From NCBI GenBank assembly GCA_029851415.1, contig CM056744.1, positions 9,555,268 through 9,619,267 on the forward strand: a DNA stretch of 64,000 nucleotides. The letters are read 5' to 3'. The notes beneath the pieces are model-generated. The model did no database searches. It was not told where the DNA came from and saw only the letters and a program-made list of their open reading frames with translations. This DNA is from Eretmocerus hayati (taxonomy: Eukaryota > Arthropoda > Insecta > Hymenoptera > Aphelinidae). A program made the position numbers and the translations under genes. The first letter of the stretch is position 1. Each line of letters opens with the position of its first letter. Of the stretch, positions 37,468-50,184 are shown one piece after another.

Positions 37468-37735
37468 GTGTAAGTATACCCGATAACCGCGGAAACTATA
37501 TTCAAAGTGTCGTTCGTCTCTATGTGGTGAGAAATTTTTGAACGTCATCAATCGAAAATTCAATGACACCCGCCCAAGTCACATGCAGTTTTTACCAAAC
37601 GAAAATCGAACGAATGTACCCGAAAACGTTAACATTTTTCAAAGTATCGTTCGTCTCTATGATGAAAAATTTTGAAATTCATCAATTGGAACTCGGTGAC
37701 ACTCGACCAAATCATAGTTTACCAATCGAAAATCT
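37468..37735 (+). repeat. Degenerate tandem duplication, about 137-bp unit
   Basis: Two direct copies share TTCAAAGTGTCGTTCGTCTC / TTCAAAGTATCGTTCGTCTC, then ATCAATCGAAAATTC / ATCAATTGGAACTC, TGACACCCG / TGACACTCG and ACCAAACGAAAATC / ACCAATCGAAAATC. The copy starts lie about 137 bp apart. This is an old local duplication, not a long array. The ORF 37563-37874 (plus) lies across it and is not called a gene. Confidence 0.65.
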
Positions 37736-38291
37736 ATTTCTCCGGTGTTCCCGGCGATTCTTTCGTGTATCCATGAAATCCAACTTCCAGCTGATCTTGC
37801 ACAAAAACTATCATTTTTCGAGAAGTGCTCATCTCACGAACGAATTCAAAATTTCACCCGCGTTCGAAATTTAGCATCGTTATCAACTTTCAAATTTTCA
37901 CTTTACAACTTTACCAAAAATTTTATTCCAAGTATAGCAGAGTGAATATAACGTAACTGTTGACAGCATTCAACAGGTTATGTTCAACAGGTCACGATTC
38001 ACATACACTTTGCTCATATCATGCGCAGCGTATATCACAAATACGTCACAGTCACATCAATTGTAAATTTTAAATTTCCCAATGACACGGTCCTAATCCA
38101 CTACTCGCAATTTTCATTCAACGATATCTCATCCTAATGGTATCCTACACCAATTTATTTTCCCTTCGAAACACCTAATACACATTGAAGTTTCGATTTA
38201 ATATCACTCGCGTGTCGACATCTTAATTGCACTTGAATCATACACCGCACAAAATTTTGAAAAATTGACACTATACCACTTGCAAACTCAC

Positions 38292-38760
38292 CTTTTGCAG
38301 TAGTATCGATGCTTTTTCAAACAAGTGCTGATGATGATGAAGATGATGATGATGATGATTATGATTTTCAACAGCAACAGAAGCTCTCTTTAAATCCAGC
38401 AGAATTGATTCACAATTATTAAATCCTCCAGAGTAACTTTTATTATTTATTATAGTTGGAACGATAACCTCTACAAGGCTATCCACTTTATTATATTTTT
38501 TTGTTTTCCTTCAAAACTTAAAAAATCACACACTCCAAAAAAATATCCAATTTATGATAAAAACACGTGTCTCATAACTCATATCTCGCGCACAATACAC
38601 TTAAAAAATTCAAAAGTGTTATAATAAAGTAATAACAAGTGCAAGGAATGATACACTGGAGATAGTGATAGCGCGGGAGGAATTATTATCATCTCCTTAG
38701 AACACGATAATATTGTTACACAGCGCACGAGGCGAGTGGCTCTGCGTGACTGTCGAGCAA
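38292..38760 (-). other. Possible first (5' UTR or partly coding) exon on the minus strand
   Basis: Read on the minus strand, a GC-rich patch with GCC/GGC repeats (about 38790-38740) leads into a region that ends at a consensus donor CAAAAG|GTGAGT (exon end 38292). A 65-codon open frame before the donor has a normal composition apart from a His-rich run (from an ATC/CAT-type repeat at 38326-38360), but it begins at GTG (38486) with no upstream ATG, so translation is unlikely to start there. A non-coding 5' exon is the more natural reading. If real, the gene's remaining exons lie to the left, and 15-38 kb would be intron. Confidence 0.3.
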
Positions 38761-39196
38761 GTTGAGTTGAGAGATTCGAGAAGCGCAGGCGGCGGCGGCG
38801 GCAGCGTTCGACTACCTTTCTCCGACACTCATGATATTACTCCCCCTCTTGCCCTAACCTCAAAGTGTTATACCGGAGCGTATATAATCCCTGTGTGTAT
38901 ATGTGTGTGAAAGCTCCCCACCATGTAGGTTATGTATATAGTATATAGCAGTAGCCTGTAGAATAGACGTGCCAGACATCAGCGCCGCCCTCGCAAGTGA
39001 ATTTAGTTATAGTGGGGATATGAGAGACCGCCTTTTTGCTCGTATATACTTTGTCTATACATATAGTGTGTGTATGTATATATATATATTATAATTCGGA
39101 ATCTGGTGAGAAAAAAAGATAGGTTAGATGAGCTAGAGGCTACTGTATTATATATACTCTCATTCCAACCGATTTGTTTTTGTTTTGTTGTGTGTG

Positions 39197-39228
<32 letters not shown>

Positions 39229-42200
39229 GGAAATAATATGAGAAGGAAGAGCATATCAGGAGTTTGGGAATATTACACACATGTGTGGGTGACGCAAGAC
39301 GACTTTTGAATTTCGGAGGTCTTTGACATCGACCCGATACAAATTTGAGCCGATAGGTAAACATTTCGAACGTTACGAATATCTATGGGTATTAGTCGGT
39401 TTGCGAGGGTGTTCTGTTTACGATTTGAATTAACGCTTCGAATAACGTGCGAAAGCCGATTTGAATCACTGTGACATATATTACAGCAGTTGCTTACGGA
39501 ATACAATGATTTTGAAGAAGATAGGCATTGTAAATAGTATTGGGATGTCGAAGTAAAAATTCAGTGCTTTGTAAAACAAGGCTTTGTAGAATTTTTCAAA
39601 TTTTAAAAAATGTTCGAAAAAACGACTTTTTCTTCTTTACAAAATCTGGCACAGGATAAAAGGCAAAGCATTTGCGCGAAATTAAGCATTTCAACAGATA
39701 GTATAAGGTGATATCGGTCAATTTCAAAAGAGTGGATTTTTTAAATTAATAGAGGTATGTTTCCATATAAGTTGATATGAAAAAGAAGCATTTTTGATGA
39801 TTCAACCCCACACACACACTTTTACTTTTAATACAAATTGAGATGGCTCTGATCGAGGTACGTGCAAACTTCCAACTCATTCGACTCATGATGGAATTTC
39901 AAAAATGTTTGTGAATATTTCCAGAAATAATCATGGATTCTAAGATGTTCCACTGTGCTCTGTGAAACCCAATGGCAGGAACAGAACAAGCCATACGGAA
40001 GACCGAAATTAAATTGGACAACTTTTCCGTTTCTCATGAATGAAAGTCCGTAGGAAAATCAAGACCCGAGGTCGGAAAATTCTTTCTCGTATAACTTGGT
40101 GGTTGAAACAGACAGAGGAAAATTTCATAGAAGATATATAATTCCATTTTCCCGTTAAATTTTGCTCGAAATTTTGAGATAGAAAACAAAAAAAGTTGGA
40201 CAATTTCACCTCGGTCTCTCCTATAAACTGTTATTTCCGAATAACTCGAATTATTACACCATCTTTCCCATAATTGCTACAAGTATCATATTGAAATTTT
40301 AGCAGAGAAAATATCATTATAACAAATTATTCATAACGAATAACTTACAAAACATTGTTATACGATCTTTGATCAAATCTGTCGTGAGCAGCTATGCTGT
40401 TCGCCAAGTGCGAATTCGATTCTCTGCAGCTTCTGCGAGATGCGAAATCATAGATGGCGCCAGGTCCTTGGTTATTTCGCTCTCTGACAGCCTTCCAAAG
40501 CTCTCTGAGGCTGCTCAGCCTCTCGGCGAAAGGTGCGGAATACGAGGTGCGGCTCGATAAGTGCTGCCACTTTCGCGTCGCGGATGCAATAATTCTTATA
40601 AGATTCTGATGCTGATGCCTAAGAGAGTTTCAAAGCTCGCAGAATCAGCTATAGTTCATCACACAACACTGTTCATTTTTTTTTTTTTTTTTTTTCACGC
40701 CAAATAGACATGATAATTTTTTATAATTGTATGTGCGGGAATTTCACGAAAATCCATTGAAACTTTGACCTGGAATAACTTTTCCCTTTCGAAACTGAAA
40801 ATTTCTCGAAAAAATTCGGAGTCTGATCGACATGTCTAATATAGAATGTAATGAAACAAGACTGAGATTTGATGAAAAATTTCTTGAGAAATATAATCAT
40901 TTTCGCGTCTATATACTGTCTATTCAATAACCGATGCCTTAACTCGTATTTTAGGAAATTAATAATAAAATATCCACCGCAGGATTATCTAAAAAAAAAT
41001 CACTCGCATATCGTCAGCGAATTTTGGTGTAAAACCAAATCGACAGTCCCTGACGATATATAAAATCTTGCTGTCTCTAATAATTCAGGACTAAAAATTC
41101 TTTCGAATTTAGTGAATGATCATACTTTACAAGATTTTCATAGAAGCTTCAAACCATCTATGACTAAATTCATAGACAAAATAACCTACTTGTGTATCTA
41201 TATTCCTATTCCCTCGTGAATTCTCGTTCAAAGTACAAAATTCCACGAAAAAAATTTTGAAAGACCTCAGAAAACGTATGAAATTTACATCACAGAACAG
41301 AAACTAAAGTTGATCTCCATTGTACTCAAAACACTCTTATTTGATCCACTCGAGATCTACCATTTATTATGTATGTATAAGTATTTATTCTTACAAGGAA
41401 CTTTCGCACCTACATTAATATAAACACGGCCTCGGCGCATAACAATAACTACTTCCACAAACTAATGCGCACTTTGATATCGAAGGTTTGCAATTTTTCT
41501 CAGCTCCCATCTCTCAAAAATACATACATTCCTCATAAGTACATACATACATAGGGAGCACGCAACTTCCTCATTACACTCATTGTCACACATAACCTCA
41601 CATATTGCACGAGACATACCAGCTATGCAAAAATTAATGCACACCCAATCCTTACAAAATATAAAATTTTTCTATATATACCTAAAATATATTTAAAAGA
41701 AGCAAGAGTAGCTAAAAAAAATATACACGCAACCGGTTACCTCTTCACATAATATATAACCTACGCAATGAGGGTGTAACGCGTTCGAACCAATGAGAAT
41801 CGAGCTACGCATCCCTTGGACGGAATTCACCCCTCTCTACGGTCTATCTGCCAATATTATACCTCTACCCTAGACACCAACATACTACATAATCCCACGT
41901 GTAAAGGGAGAAAAAGTGCCCCCGTAAGGCTATTTTACTCTCTCACTCTCTCTCTCACTCTATAATATGTATTATATTCTCCTCACTCGCTCGATAGGTA
42001 TTATATTCTATTATATGTCTGTGAGCGTATTAGAAACGTCGAGAGAGGTTAACACGTCCACCTCCGCGCCTGAAAGAGAGAGAACGCGGGACCACGCCCA
42101 CAAATCTCGGCGCCCCCGTACACATAATACATACATATTTTCCCGCTCTTTCTCTCTCTTCTCTCCTTCTATATGTAAAATCTCTACGATTCTATGCAAC

Positions 42201-44944
42201 ATTTATAGGTAACAAAGATTTTAGATGGGGAGTAGGGCTAAAATTTTAGAGTCTATATGGGTATAGTGGTTCTATTAGGGTGAATTTTGGGGGTTAGGTA
42301 TGGTTGTTTGTAAGGGTGTGTAAGGCTTTGAGGTTAGGGGAGATTCGTGGGAAATTTGATTTTTGTTAGGATTGCAAGTTTTTATTGACAGAATATGGCA
42401 GGTTATCGAAATAGAAGAGGTTACGTTGGGGAGAGGGTGAATTTTCCGTGACATAAAGAGTCCTATCAATTTTGGTTTCATGAGAGACTAATTTCATTCG
42501 TGTATCAGAATGTGTAATCTGCCCCTGAACCAATACATCATACTGATATATCCGAGATCTCATAGGTGAGGAAACACGCGGGAAATATGTCAAAGAGAAA
42601 ACGTGTGACATATATTATATATTCCACACATTTACCCTTTGATATATTTCACAAAAAACTGCTCCGCCATGCTGATGATTATGATCAAATTTTATGATAT
42701 TTCAATCAAAATACGAATGCAAAAAAATCAGTGCTGTCAGTCATAAATTTTCTACGTCCACTCATTCTATGCCAGAATGAAACTCTTCGCTGTCCTAAAA
42801 ACTTTGAATCATAATTGCCTTGGGCGCATGTAAGTTCAGTTCAGGCACTGATGGCAGTTTATTCGCCGAGAAAAGTGAGGGGAATAAGTCCTTGGAACCC
42901 GGAATTAAATTGCGAACTCATAGCAATTACGATTTTTTAACATTATAGTGCAACTAAACGGACATTTTTCCTACCGTCTCGAATCAGAAAATTGGCGTTT
43001 GGCCACCCTGATATCAAGAAGTAGTATATGCACCTCGCCCGTCGGGCCCTTTTGGGGTAATATACTGGGAATCTTTTACCCTCGTTACACTTGGGAAAAA
43101 TTGATTCCCATGCCCCAAAATAACCTAACCTTGCATCGGTGCATAATGTATTATTTCATCGTGAGAATCCTAAAACCGCGTCTGAAAGCAGCATTTTGAT
43201 AGGTCAAAACTCGTTCCAACTTTGTCATTCCAGTATTTCAACAAACAAACAAAAAAGAAACAGAGTCGTCATGAAGTTTTCTAGTATGAGCAGAGATCGA
43301 GTGAGTCTGCGGGAAAATTAGATCTTGACCTTAAGTTTTATGTAAAATATGCAATGTATTTCAATATAGAATGAGTAGAAAAATAGGCCCGATGAATTTT
43401 ACTTCAATTTTCAGGCTTGGTAGAATATTCGTGATTTAATATCAAGTTTTTCACAATAAGGATGAATTGTCCGAATGAAAATCCGATAGCTTTTAATGAA
43501 CTCTAGAGTAATCTAGAGTATCTGGAACAACTCATTCACTTCAATTTTCACACTCGAAATTCATCAGCCTCCAATCACTAATCTCAAATCATGCATTCCC
43601 TGCGTATAATCAAAAACTAGTTCTCAATCAATAACAAGATTGAAAACCTGATCGCCGGACAAACATAAAAATTCACTTCTCGAACGTTGCCACCACGCAT
43701 AGATGTATAATTTTCCATCGAAAGCTATCATATCGAGTGTCTAATTTTCCCCTGGTGCACGTATAAAATTGAAAATTTCCATCTCTAATTATTCAAATCT
43801 CTATACACTGGAGACCAAGGTTTAATCCCCTGAAATAATCTAGTGGGTGATGGAATTTTCTTTCATTTCCTGTTTTTCAAATGACCACAGATACGACTAG
43901 ACGACGAATGGATTAGCAAAACATTAGACCATTACACGTAACTTACTGAATACATTGAATGGCATAAGTATGTATTGAAATACCTATACAGTGTATAAGT
44001 ATGTTGTGAGCTACTCGCTTTGGTTAGACACATATTTTAAAGTCTCGTCTATATAAGAGTTGGAATACATATAGTCATCAGACAGTATACATCACTCAAT
44101 GATGTCTTCTCAGTTTAGAAATGCATGCATGATAAAAGAGATGATTTGAAAGTCAATTCGAGAAATGTACTGTAATACACAGAGCTAGCTTATAGTTTGT
44201 CGAGAGATGTCTCACTTTCCATCTGATTAGCCTCTGCATGGATATAGACAGACGACTGTAAAAAGTACTTCTGTGACAATAGACCATTTACAAGGCTTGT
44301 AATCAAATTTTTACAACAATGAGTATAGACACTGATGATTATTTCTGTACATATATATTCTGTACATTTATGTGTGAGAGATTCGTCTGCCGATCATCAC
44401 GAGACTCTTATAATTTGTCTATGATTTTATGAATGGAGTTGACACGTGTAGCGGTCGAATCTATTCATGAAAATTATTAACACTTTTCTATTATTAGAAT
44501 TTATGAATGAAGATGATAAACTTACTGTCTGACTTGCAGAACAGTCTTCTTCTTGAATGAACTTGTGCATGAATGTTTCCTCATGGATTTTTTGAATAGA
44601 TTTGCTGATAACAGATTTTTTCCAATTCTTACCTGAAACAAAAATCATAAATTTTAGAGAGACATTGAAATCACTCATTCCTACATTTTCATAATTTTTC
44701 GTTCTGATAAAATTGAGAGAGGGGGGAATTAAAAAGGGTCAAGGAAGCAAGAGTGGACCCTCTTATTCGGACCAATCATATTTTGGTAGGGTAACATTTA
44801 TTCAATATAATATCGCACTCTTCTTTGCAGTATTTAGCAGGCCTAAGGAAAGTAGAAGGTGCGAAGGCGAATTCTCAAGTATTGAGCTGGTGTTGAATTG
44901 AAGAAAAAAAAAGAAGCTAGTGTCGAATATTTACCACAAACTGA
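38761..44944. other. Gene-poor stretch with simple repeats
   Basis: An AAAG/GAGA run at 39197-39230, a poly(T) tract at 40676-40695 and CT-rich runs near 41940-41960 and 42140-42165. A GC-richer island at about 40390-40600 contains a CTCF-like core. The ORFs (at most about 83 codons) have no motifs. No gene is recognised. Confidence 0.45.
40449..40463 (+). promoter_or_regulatory. CTCF-like core motif
   Basis: CATAGATGGCGCCAG contains TAGATGGCGC, close to the core of the animal CTCF binding consensus, within a locally GC-rich island. It is a single site by eye; chance occurrence is possible. Confidence 0.25.
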
Positions 44945-45279
44945 CCAGGAGAGGTCATCACATCCGGATCACGAATTTGGCTGGAACTTTGGGAATGGTC
45001 TTCTTTGAGTGCCAAAAGATGAAACCCAAAATTATAGACCCTAACGCTCAGGCGTTTCCGAGCTACAACCGAAAACATTAGCATTGCCCATATAGGACTG
45101 TGTTAAATATCATATATATAGGTGTACCTGCAATGCTATTGTCCGTGGCTGTAGCTCAGAAACGCTTGAGCGTTAGGGTTCTTAATTAATAATTTTGGGT
45201 TTCATCTTTTGGCACTAAAAGAAGACCATTCCCAAAGTTCCAGCCAAATCCGTGATCCGGATGCGATGACCTCTCCTGG
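44945..45279. mobile_element. 335-bp near-full palindrome (MITE-like)
   Basis: Arms at 44945-45100 and about 45125-45279 are reverse complements from CCAGGAGAGGTCATC at one end to GATGACCTCTCCTGG at the other, including ATCCGGATCACG, GGCTGGAACTTTGGGAATGG, AAAAGATGAAACCCAAAATT and AACGCT(C/T)A(A/G)GCGTTTC. The loop is about 40-50 bp. TGA flanks both sides (42-44 and 80-82), a possible 3-bp target duplication. No ORF. Confidence 0.8.
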
Positions 45280-46016
45280 TGAGCCCAATGAGAAATCAAT
45301 CGCCAGATTTTTCGTAAAATTTGATTGAACTTTGGTGGTAAAATAGCCCCTTACTTTTGGACAGACCAATATATATATATTTATCCATCTGAGGAGATTT
45401 CTTATACAAATACAGAGGAAGTTTCTCATCGAGAATGGTGAATGGTGCGAAATCGAGCTCATATAAAGTTACGGGAATATCTTTCAAGAACTTTAAAATG
45501 ATGAAAAATTTTCCACTAACGATTATAAGCCCAATTTTGCACCGCTCTCGTTGACACTTTTCAAACATTGTAGAAAAATTTTCAACAGGTCGCGATGATC
45601 ATGCACTCAATTTCTCATTGTTTGGCTAATTCTTCATTTGGCGCTCGCGTCGACGGTGTACCCTTAATTTTATCCTCACTTTACTCAAGTTCTTTATCGA
45701 TTTTGGCTAATCGACAAGTTTTGATGACGGAGTCATCTTTCGGCGCGAAGCGAGTGAATCCGTGATTGGGAATCCATGTGGACACGCTCTCAGTTGACGG
45801 GATCGTTTGCTATGTTATGCGCAGGCGCCGCGTGCCGCGCTATACTTTATATTAGTAGTATATGCTCACCATTATATTAGGTGCTGTATATATGTGCTAT
45901 ATACAACGACTTTTGGCCTATGATCTGATCTCGCGCTCATTGCTGTGTGTGTGTGTGTGTGTCATACGTGCTCTAGCATGCATTTACACGGCGCGACTCG
46001 TCGTGTAAAGCGGCAT
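45280..46016. other. Spacer, no gene; GT microsatellite at 45943-45961
   Basis: Minus ORFs at 45202-45568 overlap the palindrome and have no motifs. A GT repeat of about nine units precedes the hairpin at 46017. Confidence 0.45.
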
Positions 46017-46104
46017 ATGCGTCTCGAGCCAAAAACTTTGTTCTTCACGATAACTTTGTTGGACGTCGGCGAAAAAGAACCAAGTTTTTTGGCACTCGAC
46101 GCAT
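46017..46104. repeat. 88-nt imperfect hairpin, pre-miRNA-sized
   Basis: ATGCGTC...GCCAAAAACTTTGTTCTT pairs with AAGAACCAAGTTTTTTGGC...GACGCAT around a loop of about 28 nt. The stem is roughly 30 bp, with one internal loop (TCGA against ACTC), one bulge and a mismatch. Size and shape suit a miRNA precursor, but a short MITE fits equally well; no seed family was recognised. Confidence 0.45.
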
Positions 46105-48888
46105 AATATACTATTGCTTGATGATGGAACTTGCTTCATTAATTCTACATCTCTCAAACGTAGGAATGTTCGAACGTCCAAAATTCTTTCATAAATTACG
46201 GCAACTCGTTCATGGAAATTTTGATGACATTCACAATGCGTGTGCATTACATATTTGAGAACTCGTTTGAGATTGAAATCATATCCATATTAGTAATTTC
46301 AATGTGAACTTTTTTGAGAATTCTTTTTGGCAATTGCGAGAATTTTCAAGAGAAACCTTTGTCTGAGATTTGAAGGAAAATTCGCATCAGGCGACAACAA
46401 AACGCAATTCTCGAAACTCTGACACACCACCGAGCTCGAGTCTAGACTATTCTACCCCGATATCTATATATATAGAATCGGAAACTTTTCTCTCATATCA
46501 CACGTTTTATAATAATGGTATGATGAAGCGAGTCCTCAATTTCAGAGCGTCGCATTATAGGTCTCCCAGATGTTGAGTAAAATTTTGAGTTTAGAATAAC
46601 CAATTTCTAAGATAGGAACAATGAAAGTAATGGACCATCTCCTGATTATATATGAATGAGACTTCGAGGCACCGCACTTTTATTAATTACATGTTTTGTG
46701 ATTTCAATTAATGTAGGGTACCCTCATCAAGCCAATTCTCAATAACTTTGGCCCATCTCAATATTTTCGAACGTACTTCAACTCGTGTGGAAGCTTGTCG
46801 CAAGACCTTCGAAATGAGCTGGAGTAGGTCTAATTTTGATAAACTGGAGGCGAGCTGTTTAAAATTTCCCAGAAAGTGTTTTCTAGGAGTTCACAAAAGT
46901 GTGTACCCAACTTGCCAAGCAACTTGCCCCCATCATTCAAAACGATGTAAATTGGCGATAAAATGCATGAAATCGTTTTTTCATGTTTTTATCGCCGTGC
47001 AACCATATTTGGAGCTTTTCGCAGGTTCTTAACCATTATTTCTGTTTACCTCCAAATTTTGCATGTTCCAGATCGATGTTTTCCAACTCTAAAAACGGGT
47101 TTTAAAGGTCTTAAAACAAGGTATTAAATACGCTTAAGAACTTTAAAATCCCCCGAACTGAAAAAATTTGCACCGGTTTTACTAAACTCGATTTCTTTGT
47201 TGACTTTTTAGCTGTACAATCGCGAAAAGTGGGAAAACCACCTCGAGTAATTTGAGGAAAGCGGAAACGATTCTAGGTCGGTATAACCCATCACCTATTT
47301 TCTCAAACTTTAGTTCAACACACGTGAAAAAATTATCGGGAAGGTGAAGGAGTACCCATTTCTAAGATTGGTCTATTGAGACAAGATGGGTGCACTTATG
47401 GTACTGTGCAAAACTCAATGTGAGAGAAAACTCATGGACGACTCCGTCATCTTTTGCGCGTTCTATCTGGACGCACTAATTTTTCTTCAACTCATCGTCA
47501 GGGTTTTTGAAATTTTTTGAATACTTATCACCATCTCAATTTTATTGAACAATTCGTCGTCCAGCCTAAACTGCAATAGTGTCGGAGTAAAATGCAGGCG
47601 AATAAAAGTGTGTCTGTATTATAGGTTAGAAAGTAAAGTCTGCGGTCAAAAAAGTTGTTCCTGTATTTATTTCTTCATAACTACTGGTGCATTGTATAAC
47701 TCGGGCTAATACGACGAGTCGTCAGATAGAAGTTGGACTATGAGTATTATTCAACAACTCATTTTGAGTTAAATAATTCGAGTTTTTAGTAGAATATGAA
47801 TCCTTGATCGGCTCGATGATCGGTTGAACCCGACGACACTCTCAACAGCTTTATTGAACCCGGTGTACAACGAAGGAGTATAGACAATACATTTCCAAAA
47901 TTTAATCTCCACCAACAGCCTCCCAAATAGTGGCAAACAGCTTTTTTCAAATGTCCAGCCAAATTTTTGAATTTCACAATTTATTTGCTTCTTTTACTCC
48001 GTATCTACTCCCATAAAATACCCCTTTCAACACCCAATAAAAGCAATCCATCCCGCACAAAATTGCAACAATTTTCACACCAAATATCACTACAACCTCT
48101 CTATGATATGGTGCACATAACCTCAAAAACATAAAAATGTACGAAGCATCAGGACTCTTCGTCGCAACGAGACTGATGCCAGTGTTCTAAGAAAAAGCAA
48201 GCACATATAAGTAAGTACCAACCCTGCCCACGCATTCTCAAAGAGGATGAGCTGCATATACTCTATAGAAGTGCAAAGTTGCAAAAGTGCATTGAGCAAT
48301 GAGAAAAGAAAAATAAGAAACGAGTGAAAGAGCCGGTTTTTCGCGTGCGCATGATATAAGAAAAAGTGCAGAGCTGCGAAGATGTAGGTCCTATAGGAGA
48401 CGGGAAGAATCAACAGGTGATAGCAGTAGCAACAGCAGCAACGCGCTAGATGATCGTCATTTGCGCGAGAGGAATAATATATGTATAGAAGCCGTTTGTT
48501 CGACAGACACGAGACTTTGAATCTGATTATAAAGATGGAATTGTGCGTCTGTACCGATCGATGGCGTGTGCATGGATACTAAATTATAAACGATGAAAGG
48601 GTATTTCTCGGACATGGAAAGTTACGGATAGCTTTTGTCATCGCTCGTCTTGATGTACTCAGTCTGAATATTGTAGCTATCACTTCATGCAATTGCGAAG
48701 GTAGATTTTTGATGATGACTAAGATTCGAGTCTATATAAGTCTAGAAAATGGTATCTTTTCAATGCCAAAATTTAAGCAAAATAGAATTTCTGAGATTGC
48801 ATCAGATACTAAGACTCAAGTTAGACCAGTTTATACAGTTTCAAATTGTAAAATTGTAGGCTCAGGGTTAATCTTTCCATAAGGTTGT
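46105..48888. other. Gene-poor stretch
   Basis: It includes a diverged fragment related to the interior of the 32826-33173 MITE at about 47540-47640. The ORFs at 46748-47032 and 48123-48413 show no motifs. No gene is recognised. Confidence 0.45.
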
Positions 48889-49395
48889 CGACAGACAAAT
48901 ATAGCCACGACACGAATCTCACGACACGATATCGCTCGATACGACACTAAATCTAAATCCAGTTTTGCACAAACCTAATCATTAACGGATTTGATTCATT
49001 TTTATGGTACCAGTCATTAATTATGAAGATGAATCAAATCCATCAATGATTGGATTTAGGGTGATGAAAGATAAAGCGCTACACCACGATTTTGCGCCAC
49101 ACCACGACGCGCTATCGCGCGCCACCGAGCGCCACGACCCAAAAGTTCATTCCAGCAAACTCTACCATAGATGGATTTGATTCATTTTCATAATCTACGA
49201 CTGATACTGTAATAATAAATCCAGTCCATCGATGGTCGGGTTCGCTGGAATGAATTTTTGGGTCGTGGCGTGCGATAGCGCGTCGTGGCGTGGCGCAAAA
49301 TCGTGGCGTAGCGCGCCGCTTTATCTGTCATCACCTTCACAGAAATGAATTTAGTGTCGTGTCGTGGGATTCGTGTCGTAGCGGGTTGTCTGTCA
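48889..49395. mobile_element. Outer palindromic element with nested insertion
   Basis: The left arm GACAGACAA...CCACGACACGAATCTCACGACACG is mirrored at the right as GTGTCGTGTCGTGGGATTCG...TTGTCTGTC. The arms are built of CGACACGA-type short repeats. The centre is occupied by a second palindromic element (49062-49335) whose own ends are complementary, so the structure is nested. Confidence 0.65.
49062..49335. mobile_element. Inner palindromic element nested in the previous one
   Basis: The left end GGTGATGAAAGATAAAGCG is mirrored by CGCTTTATCTGTCATCACC-like sequence at the right. The arms contain CCACGATTTTGCGCCACACC / GGCGTGGCGCAAAATCGTGG and GACCCAAAAGTTCATTCCAGC / GCTGGAATGAATTTTTGGGTC. 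The loop of about 60-90 bp resembles a motif also present outside the element (TGGATTTGATTCATTTTCATAAT). Confidence 0.65.
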
Positions 49396-49410
49396 TCATC
49401 CTTGGGGTGA

Positions 49411-49640
49411 AGCCACGACAAAAATCTCACGACACGACACCGCTCGACACGACACTAAATCCATCCCTGCAAGGCCAATTATCGATGGATTTGATGATTT
49501 ATTTTCATAATCCATGATTGGTACTGTGAAAATGAGCCCAATCAATCAATCAATCAATGGTTGAGTCCGCAGGAATGAATTTCGTATCGTGTCGGGCGCG
49601 TGTTATGTTGTGGGATTCGTGTCGGAGCGAGTTGTTTTGT
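49411..49640. mobile_element. Second copy of the CGACACGA-type palindromic element
   Basis: The left arm GCCACGACAAAAATCTCACG with CGACACGACACTAAATCC and the right arm GAATTTCGTATCGTGTCG with GATTCGTGTCGGAGCGAG match the outer element at 48889-49395 without the nested insertion. The loop includes a short CAAT tetranucleotide run (about 49540-49558). Its tandem placement suggests insertion into a related sequence or a local duplication. Confidence 0.6.
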
Positions 49641-50184
49641 TTCACTCTAATTCCTTCAGAGGATGTCGGACACCGACATTATCGAATTCACAAATATCTT
49701 TTTTAATTTTTGAGGTATCGTAAATAATATTCGTCGAATAATTTGAGAATTTGGCAATGTCAGGAAGTGTGCAACAGGGATAGGACTCTGACATCCCCTT
49801 AAGGTGGGTCTGTAATGGACAATGCTGATATTGTTAGGTGTAATATAGTTCGGCAAGATGCTCTTGAGCATCTCCAAGGTTTATAATTTCAAATATAACT
49901 TTATGGTGTTGAGAAAAACCATTTCTAACGTTTCAACCTAATGCATGATCCGGGCGAGAAACGACAGTCTCCTATAGTTATTAGTGAAACCTGGTGACAT
50001 TGACTTCCAATACGGGTGTTAGTTCTAGAATTCCGAAATTCTATGTATGTTAATGACACCCAATCAGACAAGGGTGGTTTTTCATCTACTTAATCAAGAT
50101 CGTTATTCAAAATATCATCTTAAAAAGTTGCGGAAACAACTAATCAATATCCTACAATACGCAGTATGATGAGCAGTTCAATAA

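Noticed and set aside
38271..38486. 71-codon minus ORF as a protein-coding gene
   Set aside because: It begins with GTG and has no upstream in-frame ATG before a stop; kept only as a possible non-coding first exon.
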